Shown: piece by piece, positions 9,144 to 18,137 of the stretch
How the letters are laid out: each line of letters starts with the position of its first letter
Numbering within the stretch: the first letter of the stretch is position 1
Assembly: GCA_001730095.1 (NCBI GenBank)
Contig: MDLF01000074.1
Span: 62,001-126,000 of the forward strand
DNA length: 64,000 bases
Source: Rhodobacteraceae bacterium (ex Bugula neritina AB1)
GTDB lineage: Bacteria; Pseudomonadota; Alphaproteobacteria; Rhodobacterales; Rhodobacteraceae
Reading direction: 5' to 3'
Made by a program: the position numbers and the translations under genes
Notes under the pieces: model-generated
Seen by the model: only the letters and a program-made list of their open reading frames with translations
Databases searched by the model: none
Told to the model about the DNA's origin: nothing

Positions 9144-9914
9144 ATGGCTGAAAGCTTTGGGTTGGTTTTGAAGAAATGGCGCGGGCTGCGGCGGATGAGC
9201 CAGATGGGGCTGGCGCTGCAGGCCGGTGTTTCAGCGCGGCATGTGTCGTTTCTGGAAAGCGGCCGCGCGCGCCCCAGCAGAGGCATGGTGCTGCGCCTGA
9301 GCGAAGAGCTGCAGCTGCCGGGCGGGGCGCAGAACCAGCTGCTGACGGCGGCAGGGCTGGCACCCGCCTATGCGCGCCGGACCCTGGAGGATGCAGAGCT
9401 GGCGCCGTTGCGGCAGGCAGCAGAGAGGATGATGGCGGCACATGCGCCTTTTCCGGCCATGATCATTGACCGGCACTGGCGGCTGCTGGACCTAAATCCG
9501 CCGATGGGTCTGATGCTGAGCAGTGCCGGTATCGCCAAGGGGAGCAGCCTGATCGAAGCGCTTCTGGACAATGCAGCGCTGCGGGCTGCGTTGGACAATC
9601 TGGAGGAGGTGGAGCGGCTGAGCCTGGCGCGGCTCAGGACCGAGCTGGCACATTTCGGTTCGGATCCGGTTCTGGAGCAGGCTGTGGCACGGTTGCAGGA
9701 AAACATTGCTGCCAGTGGCGGGCCGCAGGATGCGGTGCTGCCGGCGGTGATCCCGGCCCGCTACCGCATGGGCGGGCAGGTGCTGGCGTTCTTTTCTACC
9801 ATCACCCAGTTCGGCGGCACCGGGGATCTGGCGATGTCGGAGCTGCGGATCGAAATGCTGTTTCCGGCAGACAGCGGGACGCGTGCAGCGATGGACGCCA
9901 TGGCCTCGGGCTGA
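9144..9914 (+). CDS. XRE-family regulator with MmyB-like C-terminal domain
   Basis: A 256-residue transcription factor. Residues 7-62 form a helix-turn-helix of the lambda-repressor type (SQMGLALQAGVSARHVSFLE). Residues 95-250 match the MmyB-like, PAS-related ligand-binding domain, with the typical segments IIDRHWRLLDLNPP and, near the end, ITQFGGTGDLAMSELRIEML. Members usually control the divergent neighbouring gene and bind a small ligand. GGAGG lies 6 nt before the ATG. A perfect palindrome at 9080 sits in the shared promoter region. Its presumed target, the divergent membrane-protein gene, is interrupted here. Confidence 0.9.
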   Translation: MAESFGLVLKKWRGLRRMSQMGLALQAGVSARHVSFLESGRARPSRGMVLRLSEELQLPGGAQNQLLTAAGLAPAYARRTLEDAELAPLRQAAERMMAAHAPFPAMIIDRHWRLLDLNPPMGLMLSSAGIAKGSSLIEALLDNAALRAALDNLEEVERLSLARLRTELAHFGSDPVLEQAVARLQENIAASGGPQDAVLPAVIPARYRMGGQVLAFFSTITQFGGTGDLAMSELRIEMLFPADSGTRAAMDAMASG

Positions 9915-9932
9915 TCGCAAACGGAGGCGTCG

Positions 9933-10277
9933 TTACCTTGGCAGATCGCCTGCAGTCCCGATCAGGCGCAGAACCTTGTGGGTTTCCCGGTTCACCTGAT
10001 AGATATAGCCGCCGGCCTGAACATAGGTACCGTAAGGATCAGGCGCCCATTGCCCCGGTGCGCCAATCCAGATGTAGTCGTACAGGATGTGATCGCCGCG
10101 GCGATAGAACCTTTTGGCTTCCTGTGCTGGCGTGCAAAAAGAAGCCTTCCTTGCCAGTCCGTGCGGGCATTCCAGAGCGGATTTTCCCGCGCCGCCGCTG
10201 CTGCCTGCCGCCAGTGGAATTGCCAGCGCGGTGACGGTGGCAAGAACAGTGATTGAACCAAAATGACGGCGTAACAT
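9933..10277 (-). CDS. Small exported protein, RcnB-like
   Basis: A 114-residue protein with a Sec-type signal peptide (hydrophobic residues about 8-24, likely cleaved near AAGSSG). The mature part has two Cys (ECPHG, FCTP), then the segment YRRGDHILYDYIWIGAP and a Tyr-rich C-terminus ending in a short beta-like region (YIYQVNRETHKVLRLIG). The Tyr-Gly-Asp pattern resembles periplasmic RcnB-type proteins, but similarity is limited. It is convergent with the XRE gene. AAAGGG precedes the ATG. The function is not known. Confidence 0.6.
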   Translation of the reverse strand: MLRRHFGSITVLATVTALAIPLAAGSSGGAGKSALECPHGLARKASFCTPAQEAKRFYRRGDHILYDYIWIGAPGQWAPDPYGTYVQAGGYIYQVNRETHKVLRLIGTAGDLPR

Positions 10278-10375
10278 TTACAGCGGCCCTTTCTTCGCTG
10301 ACAGCTTCTCTTAAAGAGCTGGGCAGGGAAGCCAAGTGGCCGGGAAACGGGCGGCGATACGCCGCCATTTGCTGC

Positions 10376-11947
10376 TTATGCGGCGGCGAGAACCCGCGCT
10401 TCGTAACTGCGCAAAGACGGGCGGGCGGCATTCCCGTAGCCGCGGCCGGTTTCCGCGCAGAGGTCTGGAAACAATTCGCGGATCTCCGCCTGCGTGCCTG
10501 CGTCAAAACCGCAGGCCGTTTCCGGGCCGGGCTGGTAGCTTTCGCTGAGGGCGCCGTTGGCCCAGAGAATCTGATGGCTGCCGAACAGCAGATGAAAATA
10601 CTCCACCTCCTTGAGGTCCAGCGCCGGGCGTACGGATTTATCGTTGACCAGGTCTTTGGCTTTGACCAGCACTTCCTGTTCACCGAACAAGAGCTGTGCC
10701 AGCGGTGCCGCCACAACCATTCTGTGCTGAGGGGAGACATAGAGGTCGCGGGTGTTGCCGCAGCTGCCCGCGGCAAAGCGGATCGGGGCGGTTTCAGCGG
10801 TGCAAACTGTGCGGCGGCTGCCGGTCCATTGCAGGACCTGGGGGCCGTTGTCCAATGTCATCACCTGCATGCCGGGGCGCAGGTCTTCGATCGGGACATC
10901 GCCATCTGGGGTGCGGATCAGCGTGCCGCGCAGGAAACAGGGCACGGTCTGGTTGATCTCGACCAGGCCGGTGTCGGAGTTGCCCTCGCCGTTGTCCACC
11001 GTGTAGTTGAAATAGACAGTTTCCAGGTCACTGTCGGTATCTACCGAGAGGGTTCCATCAGCGTTCAGGGTGATTTCCTGGCCAGTGGCCAGGGTAACGG
11101 TATCGCCGACGTTGACTGCCTGATCGTTGATATGAGTGATGGACAGGGTGCCGGAAGCGGTGGTGTCATTGTCCAGAACATCGATCACCCGGGTCTTGTT
11201 GATGGCGATGTCTTCCTGATCGTCCTGAGCGACGATTGCGGTCTGAACCGACCCGCCGGCAATCAGCAGGTTTGTGTCATAAGAACTGTCTGCCGTATCA
11301 GCGACACCGATTTTCAGAGTGTTGGCCACACCTGTATTCACTGGCGCGATGAAGGTCAGGGTGATGGTGAACCCGTCCATCTCGGTGTTGTATTGGTCGC
11401 CGGTATTGTCGACATAGACGTTTTCGGTTCCGTCGTTGATATTGCCGATCGAGGCGGTGCCGTCGCCGATTGTCACCTGGGCCTCGACCCCGTTCACCCA
11501 GACACCGATGACGTCGTTGTACTGGGAGTTGGCGAATTCCGGGTATTCCTCTGAGGACAGCACAAAGTCTATGGTCAGCGTGTCGCCGTCCGGGATGAAC
11601 TCGACTTCCAGAATGGACGCATCCAAGGTGCTGGCGCCGGCCAGCGTGTTGAAATCTGAATCGTTGTTGATGCCGCCGGTATTGGTGGAGGTGTTTGTAT
11701 TCTGATTGGTGTTGGTGCTGCCGTCACTGTTGGTGAAGTCCTGCACGTGACCGGTGGACAGGATGACACCGGAATCAGCAGGTGCCACACCAGGTGTGGT
11801 TGTGTCGGCACCGGTGTAGATGCCGGAAGACAGTGTATCGCCGCTGTAAGTGGCGCTTGTGACCGTGACGCCGTCGCCAAAAATCTCATCAGCCATTTGA
11901 ATGGCAGACGCAGAGGAGTCGATGTTCAGTTCAGTTGCTATTGCCAT
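10376..11947 (-). CDS. Secreted choice-of-anchor-L / Hint-domain protein
   Basis: A 523-residue acidic, Thr/Asp/Asn-rich protein without a Sec signal. Residues about 10-235 match the choice-of-anchor L domain (VILSTGHVQDF, VLSSEEYPEF). A short Ig/cadherin-like stretch with ENA-type VLDNDTTASG follows. From C337 a Hint domain begins (PCFLRGTLIRTPDGDVP, then YVSPQHRMVV), as in Hedgehog/intein self-cleaving modules, with the nucleophilic Cys and the distal His present. Roseobacter proteins of this type are thought to leave by type I secretion. The ATG at 11947 with GGGAAGAG upstream is chosen; an in-frame TTG would add 19 residues. The role (adhesion or processing at the surface) is inferred. 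Confidence 0.85.
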   Translation of the reverse strand: MAIATELNIDSSASAIQMADEIFGDGVTVTSATYSGDTLSSGIYTGADTTTPGVAPADSGVILSTGHVQDFTNSDGSTNTNQNTNTSTNTGGINNDSDFNTLAGASTLDASILEVEFIPDGDTLTIDFVLSSEEYPEFANSQYNDVIGVWVNGVEAQVTIGDGTASIGNINDGTENVYVDNTGDQYNTEMDGFTITLTFIAPVNTGVANTLKIGVADTADSSYDTNLLIAGGSVQTAIVAQDDQEDIAINKTRVIDVLDNDTTASGTLSITHINDQAVNVGDTVTLATGQEITLNADGTLSVDTDSDLETVYFNYTVDNGEGNSDTGLVEINQTVPCFLRGTLIRTPDGDVPIEDLRPGMQVMTLDNGPQVLQWTGSRRTVCTAETAPIRFAAGSCGNTRDLYVSPQHRMVVAAPLAQLLFGEQEVLVKAKDLVNDKSVRPALDLKEVEYFHLLFGSHQILWANGALSESYQPGPETACGFDAGTQAEIRELFPDLCAETGRGYGNAARPSLRSYEARVLAAA

Positions 11948-12174
11948 CGGTGCAATCTCTTCCCGGCAAGAAAGGTTAACAATCTGTTTCTGAATGGTCA
12001 ACAAATGTGGCAGAACTGCGGCAGGGTGGCGCCGACAACCGGGAGTTTATTAAAATTTTCAGAGAACCTTCGAAAGGCAGGGCAATTTTACCTATTTCAG
12101 CTCCCAGACCGATCTAAGGGGACGGTCCAAAGTGTTGTCGGTCTGGCAGAAGGCCGCGCAGGCGGCCTGCGGTC

Positions 12175-13050
12175 TTAATCCTGGCGGCCGCGCCTTTCAA
12201 AACGCGGCAGCATGGCCGAGAAATCCAGGCCTTTGCCGTCCTCTTCATCCACAAACGACTTGTAAAGCGCCATAGCCAGTTCACCCATCGGGGTGTCTGC
12301 ATCGGCGCTGACCGCGGCCTGCTGGCTGAGGCCCAGATCCTTGAGCATCAGTTCCGCCGCAAACCCCGGCTGGTAGCCATTGTCGGCGGGCGACTGCGGG
12401 CCAACACCAGGGGCGGGGCAATAGGCGTTCATTGTCCAGCTATAGCCGGAGGATGTGGAGACCACATCGAACATTTTCTGCCGGTCCAGACCCAGTTTGT
12501 CTGCCAGAGCAAAGGCTTCGCAGGTGGCGATCATGGTGACGCCTAGGATCATATTGTTGCAGATTTTGGCGGCCTGACCGGCGCCGTCTTCGCCGCAATG
12601 CACGGCCTTCTGGCCCATGATGTCAAACAGCGGCTCTGCTGCTGCAAAGGCTTCGGATGACCCGCCAGCCATGAAAGTCAACGTACCACTCGCGGCGCCG
12701 CCGATGCCGCCGGAGACGGGGGCGTCAACGGTGAGAAGCCCCGCAGCCTGGGCCTGTTCGGCAACAGCGCGGGTGGATTCCACGTCGACAGTCGAACAAT
12801 CGATGAGAGCAGCGCCAGCAGCCATTGCCGGGATAACCTCTGCTGCAACAAGGCGCAGAATGGCGCCGTTGGGCAGCATGGTGATGACAGCATCTGCGCC
12901 TGCGGCGGCTGCCGGACCAGAGGCCACCATGGTGACGCCTTCGACGCTGACATCGGCCATGTCGAATCCGGTGACCTGGTGGCCGGCCTTGGCCAGGTTC
13001 GCGGCCATCGGCGCGCCCATGTTGCCCAGTCCGATAAATCCGATCTTCAT
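12175..13050 (-). CDS. mmsB: 3-hydroxyisobutyrate dehydrogenase
   Basis: A 291-residue NAD+-dependent enzyme oxidising 3-hydroxyisobutyrate to methylmalonate semialdehyde in valine breakdown. The N-terminal Rossmann motif GLGNMGAPMA is at residues 7-16. The substrate loop DAPVSGGIGGA lies near residue 118 and the catalytic Lys region GAGQAAKICNNM near 165. The start codon overlaps the stop of the upstream hydrolase gene by 4 bases (ATGA), so the two are coupled. A GC-rich hairpin follows the gene around 12150-12170. Confidence 0.95.
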   Translation of the reverse strand: MKIGFIGLGNMGAPMAANLAKAGHQVTGFDMADVSVEGVTMVASGPAAAAGADAVITMLPNGAILRLVAAEVIPAMAAGAALIDCSTVDVESTRAVAEQAQAAGLLTVDAPVSGGIGGAASGTLTFMAGGSSEAFAAAEPLFDIMGQKAVHCGEDGAGQAAKICNNMILGVTMIATCEAFALADKLGLDRQKMFDVVSTSSGYSWTMNAYCPAPGVGPQSPADNGYQPGFAAELMLKDLGLSQQAAVSADADTPMGELAMALYKSFVDEEDGKGLDFSAMLPRFERRGRQD

Positions 13051-14093
13051 CTGAGTACCTCCTCGAATGTCAGCGCATCGGCGCCCAGCGGCGCCAGCAT
13101 GTCCTCAACCGCCTGTGCAGGCACAGCCTGGCCAGCATATTGCCACTGCGGATTGCGGTCCTTGTCTATGATCTGGGCCCGGATGCCTTCCAGGAAATCG
13201 CTTTGTGCCATGGCACGGAAAGTATAGCGGTATTCCAGATCAAGCGCACGGCGGACAGCAGGGCCGTCTGCGCGCAGCCGGCGCAGCATTTCCAGCGTGC
13301 AGGCCATCGACAGCGGAGAATTGCGGTTCAGGGACTTCAGCGTCTTGATGGTGAAATCGCTGTCCTCGGCCTTGAGCCCCGCAACAATATCTTCCAGCCG
13401 GTCCTTGCCAAAATACTTCGCAATGTCCTTGCGCACAGTGCGCAGATTGCCCGCCGGTGCGGCCTGTGCGGCTTCTTCTGCCAGTCTGGCCTGACCGGTT
13501 TCCTCCAGCGCGGCGATCAGGGCGGGCCAGCCGTCCTGCGGGATGAAGTAATCGGCAAAGCCTGCCAGGATCGCATCATCAGCCCCCATCCGCGCGGCTG
13601 TCATGCCGAGATATTCGCCCAGATGGTCCGGCGCCAGCGCCAGCATCAGCGAGCCGCCCACATCGGGCACCAGGCCTATGCCGACCTCCGGCATGGCAAT
13701 CTGACTGCTTTCGCCGACCACCCTATGGGTGCCATGGCAGCCGATGCCTACGCCGCCGCCCATGGTGAAGCCCTGCATGAAGCTGATCACGGGTTTCTTG
13801 TATTCAAAAATCAGCGCATTCAGCCGGTATTCATCGCGCCAGAAGGTGCGGCCATAGGAATAGTCGCCCTTGGTGCCCGTGTCATATAATTCTGCAATGT
13901 CGCCGCCTGCACAGAACGCCTTGTCGCCCTCGGCGTCGATCACCACCAGCTTGACAGTGCCATCCGTTGCCCATGCACGCATGGCCGCGTCGATGGCCAG
14001 GCACATGTCATAGCTCATCGCATTCAACGCCTTGGGGCGAGTGAAGGTGATGCGCCCGGCCTGGCCTGATTTTCGGATGTGGATGTCACTCAT
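13047..14093 (-). CDS. 3-hydroxyisobutyryl-CoA hydrolase
   Basis: A 348-residue crotonase-fold enzyme. FCAGGDIAELY (about residues 60-70) and GFTMGGGVGIGCHGTHRV (about 106-123) form the oxyanion hole, and the segment AMPEVGIGLVPDVGGS carries the acidic catalytic residue. Length and the C-terminal extension fit 3-hydroxyisobutyryl-CoA hydrolase rather than a plain hydratase of about 260 residues. It releases free 3-hydroxyisobutyrate for MmsB, whose gene overlaps it by 4 bases. The acyl-CoA dehydrogenase gene lies 50 bp upstream on the same strand, making a three-gene valine operon. Confidence 0.92.
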   Translation of the reverse strand: MSDIHIRKSGQAGRITFTRPKALNAMSYDMCLAIDAAMRAWATDGTVKLVVIDAEGDKAFCAGGDIAELYDTGTKGDYSYGRTFWRDEYRLNALIFEYKKPVISFMQGFTMGGGVGIGCHGTHRVVGESSQIAMPEVGIGLVPDVGGSLMLALAPDHLGEYLGMTAARMGADDAILAGFADYFIPQDGWPALIAALEETGQARLAEEAAQAAPAGNLRTVRKDIAKYFGKDRLEDIVAGLKAEDSDFTIKTLKSLNRNSPLSMACTLEMLRRLRADGPAVRRALDLEYRYTFRAMAQSDFLEGIRAQIIDKDRNPQWQYAGQAVPAQAVEDMLAPLGADALTFEEVLR

Positions 14094-14143
14094 TTGGCGT
14101 GCTCCATCTAGGGTTTCTGCCGCGCAGTCTGCGGCAGGGCGGA

Positions 14144-15283
14144 TCAGCCTGCAATCAACTGACGCGCGATGATCAGGCGCATGATCTCGTTGGTGCCTTC
14201 CAGGATCTGGTGCACCCGGAGGTCACGCACGATCTTCTCGATGCCGTAGTCGGCCAGGTAGCCGTAGCCGCCATGCAGCTGCAGGCAGCCATTGGCAACG
14301 TCAAAGGCGGTGTCAGTGACCATCAGCTTGGCCATGGCGCAGAATTTGGTGGCGTCATGGGCGCCTGTGTCCAGTTTCCACGCAGCCTGGCGCAGGAAGG
14401 TGCGGGCGGCCTGCAGGCGAGTTTCATATTCCGCCAGTCGGAATTGCAGAGCCTGGAACTGGTTGATCGATTTGCCGAAGGCCTTGCGTTCGGACATGTA
14501 TTGCACGGTTTGATCCAGCGCTGACTGCGCGCCGCCCAATGCTCCGGCCGAGATGTTCAGCCGACCGCCGTCGAGGCCCGCCATCGCATAAGAGAATCCT
14601 TTGCCTTCTTCACCGATCAGGTTGCCTGCCGGTATCGTGCAATCATCGAACTGCACCTGCGAGGTGGGCTGCGCCTTCCAGCCCATCTTGTCCTCCAGCG
14701 CGCCAAACGACAGGCCGGGGGTGCCGTCCTCGATCACCACGGTGGAGATACCTTTGGGGCCGTCCGCGCCGGTGCGGCACATGACAACATAAGCGTCAGA
14801 GTAGGAGCCGCCGGAGATGAACGCCTTGGTGCCGTTCAGCACATAGCCGGCATTGCTGCGCTCGGCACGGGTTTTGAGGGCAGCGGCGTCGGAGCCAGAG
14901 CCGGGTTCGGTCAGGCAGTAGGAGAAGATTTTCTCCATGGTGCACAGGCTGGGCAGCCATTTCTGCTTGGTCTCCTCGGAGCCGAACTTGTCGATCATGC
15001 CGCCGCACATGTTGTGGATCGACAGAAAGGAGCCGACAGCAGGGTCGGCCATCGCCAGAGCTTCAAAAACGAGGGTGGCATCCAGCCGCGACAGGCCGGA
15101 GCCGCCATATTCCTCGGAGACATAAAGGCCCCCGAAACCCAGGTCTGCCAGCTGCGGCCAGAGTGTTTTGGGGATGGTGCCAGCCTTTTCCCAATTGCGG
15201 GACTGTGGTGCGATATTGTCCTGGCCGAATGCATGCGCCATGTCGAAAATGGCCTGCTGTTCCTCTGACAGTGCAAAATCCAT
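14144..15283 (-). CDS. Acyl-CoA dehydrogenase, probably isobutyryl-CoA dehydrogenase
   Basis: A 379-residue FAD enzyme with the three acyl-CoA dehydrogenase domains. Signature 1 is CLTEPGSGSDAAALKT (near residue 130) and signature 2 is QLHGGYGYLADYGIEKI. The C-terminal QILEGTNEIMR contains the region of the catalytic Glu in short-branched-chain types. Context with the hydroxyisobutyryl-CoA hydrolase and mmsB argues that the substrate is isobutyryl-CoA (valine) rather than a straight-chain acyl-CoA. GGGAGG lies upstream of the ATG. It is the first gene of the leftward operon, with its promoter between 15284 and about 15400. Confidence 0.9.
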   Translation of the reverse strand: MDFALSEEQQAIFDMAHAFGQDNIAPQSRNWEKAGTIPKTLWPQLADLGFGGLYVSEEYGGSGLSRLDATLVFEALAMADPAVGSFLSIHNMCGGMIDKFGSEETKQKWLPSLCTMEKIFSYCLTEPGSGSDAAALKTRAERSNAGYVLNGTKAFISGGSYSDAYVVMCRTGADGPKGISTVVIEDGTPGLSFGALEDKMGWKAQPTSQVQFDDCTIPAGNLIGEEGKGFSYAMAGLDGGRLNISAGALGGAQSALDQTVQYMSERKAFGKSINQFQALQFRLAEYETRLQAARTFLRQAAWKLDTGAHDATKFCAMAKLMVTDTAFDVANGCLQLHGGYGYLADYGIEKIVRDLRVHQILEGTNEIMRLIIARQLIAG

Positions 15284-15464
15284 ATGCCGTTCCTCCCGCC
15301 GATCCAGTGAATTGAACAGTTGTTAATTTAATAGCGGTCAGAAGAGGCTGAAGCAACCTGCGCAATTGCAAAGCCACCGTGCAGCAATGCCGCAACCGAT
15401 GCTGTCTGCGGGTCAGGAGAAAATTAACAAACTTCAGCGAAACTCCGGATCAAACACGTCATGC

Positions 15465-15479
15465 GCAGGTTAAACCTGC
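15465..15479. promoter_or_regulatory. Perfect inverted repeat upstream of the TPR glycosyltransferase
   Basis: GCAGGTTAAACCTGC has 7-bp perfect arms and one central base. It ends 29 bp before the preferred GTG start, just ahead of the ribosome site, so it could act as an operator. Confidence 0.5.
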
Positions 15480-15508
15480 CAAAACGCATTCCAAAAGGAG
15501 CAAGCTCA

Positions 15509-17338
15509 GTGTCAAATACCGGGGCTCAGCATTTTCTGGCATCTTCCAACCCTCTAAATCCGGACAAGGCCAAGCAGGAGTTTGCCAGCGCCGTCGGTGC
15601 AAATGCCCGTGCGGATTTTGCCTTGTCGGTAAAGCACGGAATGATCAGGCATAATAAGGGGACGCCGCAGCAGCAGGCCTCTGCCTTGCTGGCCAAGGCT
15701 AGGATAGTCGCCCTGAAGCGTAAATACGCTGATGCGGAATATCTTCTACGCCAGGCCCTGGAACTGGACGACAAAAACAGGCTGATCTACGCGGCGCTTG
15801 GCGAAATCCTGGAGATGATGAACAAGCCCAAGAAGGCCGTTCTTGCGCATATCGACGCGCTGCGCCTGGATCCGTCGAATTCCCAAAGCCTCTCATATAT
15901 TGGCACTTACCTGATGCGCCTAGATCAGGACGAGGAGGCGATCAATTACTTTGATGCCGCGGTCAAGTTCGACCCGAGCAACGCGACTGCGCTTGCCAGG
16001 CTTATCTACTTGCGCCGCCACAACTGTGATTGGACTGACCTTACCACACGTGACAAGAAAGTGCAGCTATTCAAAAAGACTAGGGTTGCGATTGACCCGT
16101 TCGCACTGTTGACGCTGGACGATGATCCTGCTTTGCAAAAAATAGCTTCTCAGAAGACCGCAGGGATGCAAAATACAGGTATCGAGGAGGTGGAATTTGA
16201 GCGGCCACGGGCAGAGGGCCGAAAGATTCGGATAGGATATTTCTCCAACGACTTTTTTGATCATGCCACAATGTTCCTGATGGGGCGTCAGCTGGAGCTG
16301 CATGACCGGAGCAGGTTTGAAATTTACGTGTATGACTACGGCATCGTAAACACTCATGATGGTCGGCAGCGGGCTGAAGATGCGGCGGATGTTTACCGCC
16401 AGGTTGCGGACAAGCAAAACGACGAAATCGCAGCGATCGCCCGCCAGGACGGGCTGGATATCGCGATTGACCTGAAAGGCTATACCAAGGGGAACCGGAT
16501 AAATGCCTTCAACAGCCGGTTGGCGCCCGTGCAGGTTACCTTTCTCGGCTATCCCGGAACAACCGGCGTTGGGCAGATAGATTACATGGTCGCGGACCCG
16601 GTGACGATCCCGGAAAGGTACCGCAAACACTATTCCGAGAAAATTCTCTATATGCCGGATTGTTATCAGCCGAATGATGATAGGCGGGTTGCCAGCCCGG
16701 ACCGCCCGTCCCGCACGGAAGTCGGTCTGCCGGAGGACGCCTTTGTCTTTTGCTCCTTCAACAGTGTCTATAAGATCTCGCCGGATGAATTCGACATTTG
16801 GATGAAGCTTCTGAAGCTGGTTCCTGGCAGTGTGCTTTGGTTCTATGCGACGCGGGAAGAGGCCAAGACGAACATCCTGAAAGAAGCCAAGAAGCGCGGT
16901 GTGTCCAAAGAGCAAATTGTGTTTGCCGGATTTGCAAATCAGGAGGATCACCTGGCGCGTCTGCCGCTCGCTGATGTGTTTCTGGACACATTTGCGGTAA
17001 ACGCCCACACAACCGCCAGCGATGCCCTGTGGGCGGGGGTCCCGGTTGTCACCAAAGTCGGCAAGCAGTTTGCAGCGCGGGTGGCGGCCAGCCTGTTACA
17101 CACGGTCAGCCTGGAAGAACTCGCCGTTTCCACGCCGCAGCAATATCAGGCCTTGGCGCTGAAACTGGCCCGCGACCCGGAGTATTTGGCGGATGTGAAG
17201 GCGCGGGTGAAGCAGGGGATTGAAACTGGCCCCCTGTATGACACCGTAAAATTCACCCGCAATTTTGAAGCGCTGATGGAAAAGACACTGGAACGGTTCA
17301 ATGCCGGGCTGAAGCCGGACCACATCAGTCTGACCTGA
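15509..17338 (+). CDS. TPR protein with O-GlcNAc-transferase-like (GT41) domain
   Basis: A 609-residue cytoplasmic protein. Residues about 50-190 form three to four TPR repeats (ADAEYLLRQALELDDKNRL; DEEAINYFDAAVKFDPSNA). Residues 235-600 match the GT41/SPINDLY-type glycosyltransferase: IRIGYFSNDFFDHAT, then QVTFLGYPGTTGVGQIDYMV and, for nucleotide-sugar binding, DVFLDTFAVNAHTTASDALW. It probably transfers a sugar from UDP-sugar to a protein or other acceptor. The start is GTG at 15509, with AAAGGAG eight bases upstream; an ATG at 15461 lies inside a palindrome and lacks a ribosome site. It is a single gene between two leftward genes. Confidence 0.88.
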   Translation: MSNTGAQHFLASSNPLNPDKAKQEFASAVGANARADFALSVKHGMIRHNKGTPQQQASALLAKARIVALKRKYADAEYLLRQALELDDKNRLIYAALGEILEMMNKPKKAVLAHIDALRLDPSNSQSLSYIGTYLMRLDQDEEAINYFDAAVKFDPSNATALARLIYLRRHNCDWTDLTTRDKKVQLFKKTRVAIDPFALLTLDDDPALQKIASQKTAGMQNTGIEEVEFERPRAEGRKIRIGYFSNDFFDHATMFLMGRQLELHDRSRFEIYVYDYGIVNTHDGRQRAEDAADVYRQVADKQNDEIAAIARQDGLDIAIDLKGYTKGNRINAFNSRLAPVQVTFLGYPGTTGVGQIDYMVADPVTIPERYRKHYSEKILYMPDCYQPNDDRRVASPDRPSRTEVGLPEDAFVFCSFNSVYKISPDEFDIWMKLLKLVPGSVLWFYATREEAKTNILKEAKKRGVSKEQIVFAGFANQEDHLARLPLADVFLDTFAVNAHTTASDALWAGVPVVTKVGKQFAARVAASLLHTVSLEELAVSTPQQYQALALKLARDPEYLADVKARVKQGIETGPLYDTVKFTRNFEALMEKTLERFNAGLKPDHISLT

Positions 17339-17385
17339 CAGTCTTGCCTTTTCTGTATCCAGTCACCTAAGCCGGGATGCGCAGG

Positions 17386-17988
17386 TCAGAGCAGTCTCAC
17401 CTGGGTGCCGATCTGCACCAGCTCATACAGCTCTTCGACGTGCTGGTTGTATAGCCCAATGCAACCAGAAGAGCTTTGTCGTCCGATCTTGCGGGTGTCA
17501 TGAGTGCCATGCACCAGATAGGCGGGCCAGTCCAGGTACATCGCACGGGTGCCCAGCGGGTTGTTCCTGGCGCCACCTTCGACACGCACCGGCAGCGTCG
17601 GGTCCCGTTCCCGCATTGAAGCGGTTGGCGTCCAGCTGGGGTTTTCACGTTTGCGTACAACTTTGGTGTAACCGCGTCTGGTCAGGTCTTCGGTCATAGG
17701 AACCGAAGATGGGAACAGACGGTAGGTTTCGCCGTCCGCGCCCCAATAATGCAACGCGCGAGAGCTGATGTCTGCCAGCAGGCAGCCAGCGCCCAGGGTC
17801 TCAAAATGATCCTGCCAGTTCTGCTGGGAGAAGGCGGATGTATTGCGCTGCACCGGCACTTCATCACGGATAGCCGGTTCGTTCTGCGAAAAGGTGTCGG
17901 TGGATTGCGCGCGCAGCAGCGCCGGGGCTGTCAGTGCGGCACCAAGCCCAACGAGGGTTGCGCGGCGGGTGATGCGGAAATTGGTCAT
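17386..17988 (-). CDS. L,D-transpeptidase (ErfK/YbiS/YnhG family)
   Basis: A 200-residue exported enzyme that forms 3-3 peptidoglycan cross-links or attaches proteins to peptidoglycan. The N-terminus has a twin-Arg-like signal (RRATLVGLGAALT, residues 8-20, AxA near 27). The YkuD core includes NPLGTRAMYLDW, the conserved H160-x-x-H163 (HGTH) and the nucleophile C175 in SSSGCIGLYN; the usual Arg after Cys-Ile is Gly here. A standalone gene located between the GT41 gene (convergent) and the desaturase gene. Confidence 0.92.
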   Translation of the reverse strand: MTNFRITRRATLVGLGAALTAPALLRAQSTDTFSQNEPAIRDEVPVQRNTSAFSQQNWQDHFETLGAGCLLADISSRALHYWGADGETYRLFPSSVPMTEDLTRRGYTKVVRKRENPSWTPTASMRERDPTLPVRVEGGARNNPLGTRAMYLDWPAYLVHGTHDTRKIGRQSSSGCIGLYNQHVEELYELVQIGTQVRLL

Positions 17989-18096
17989 GCTGCTACTGCC
18001 CTGCTGCTTTTGAACTCCGCCGCAAGATAGTCGCTATGTCAGGAATTCATAGGGCCGACACAGCGCAAATGCCACGCCTCACAGGCTTGTGTTGGC

Positions 18097-18122
18097 CTGG
18101 GCGGCGGAACATTGCCGCCCAG
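18097..18122 (-). terminator. Stem-loop after the desaturase gene
   Basis: CTGGGCGGC pairs perfectly with GCCGCCCAG over an 8-nt loop, 16 bp past the desaturase stop. There is no U-run, so it may act as an mRNA-stabilising hairpin or a weak terminator. Confidence 0.5.
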
Positions 18123-18137
18123 AGTGCCCGGAACAGG

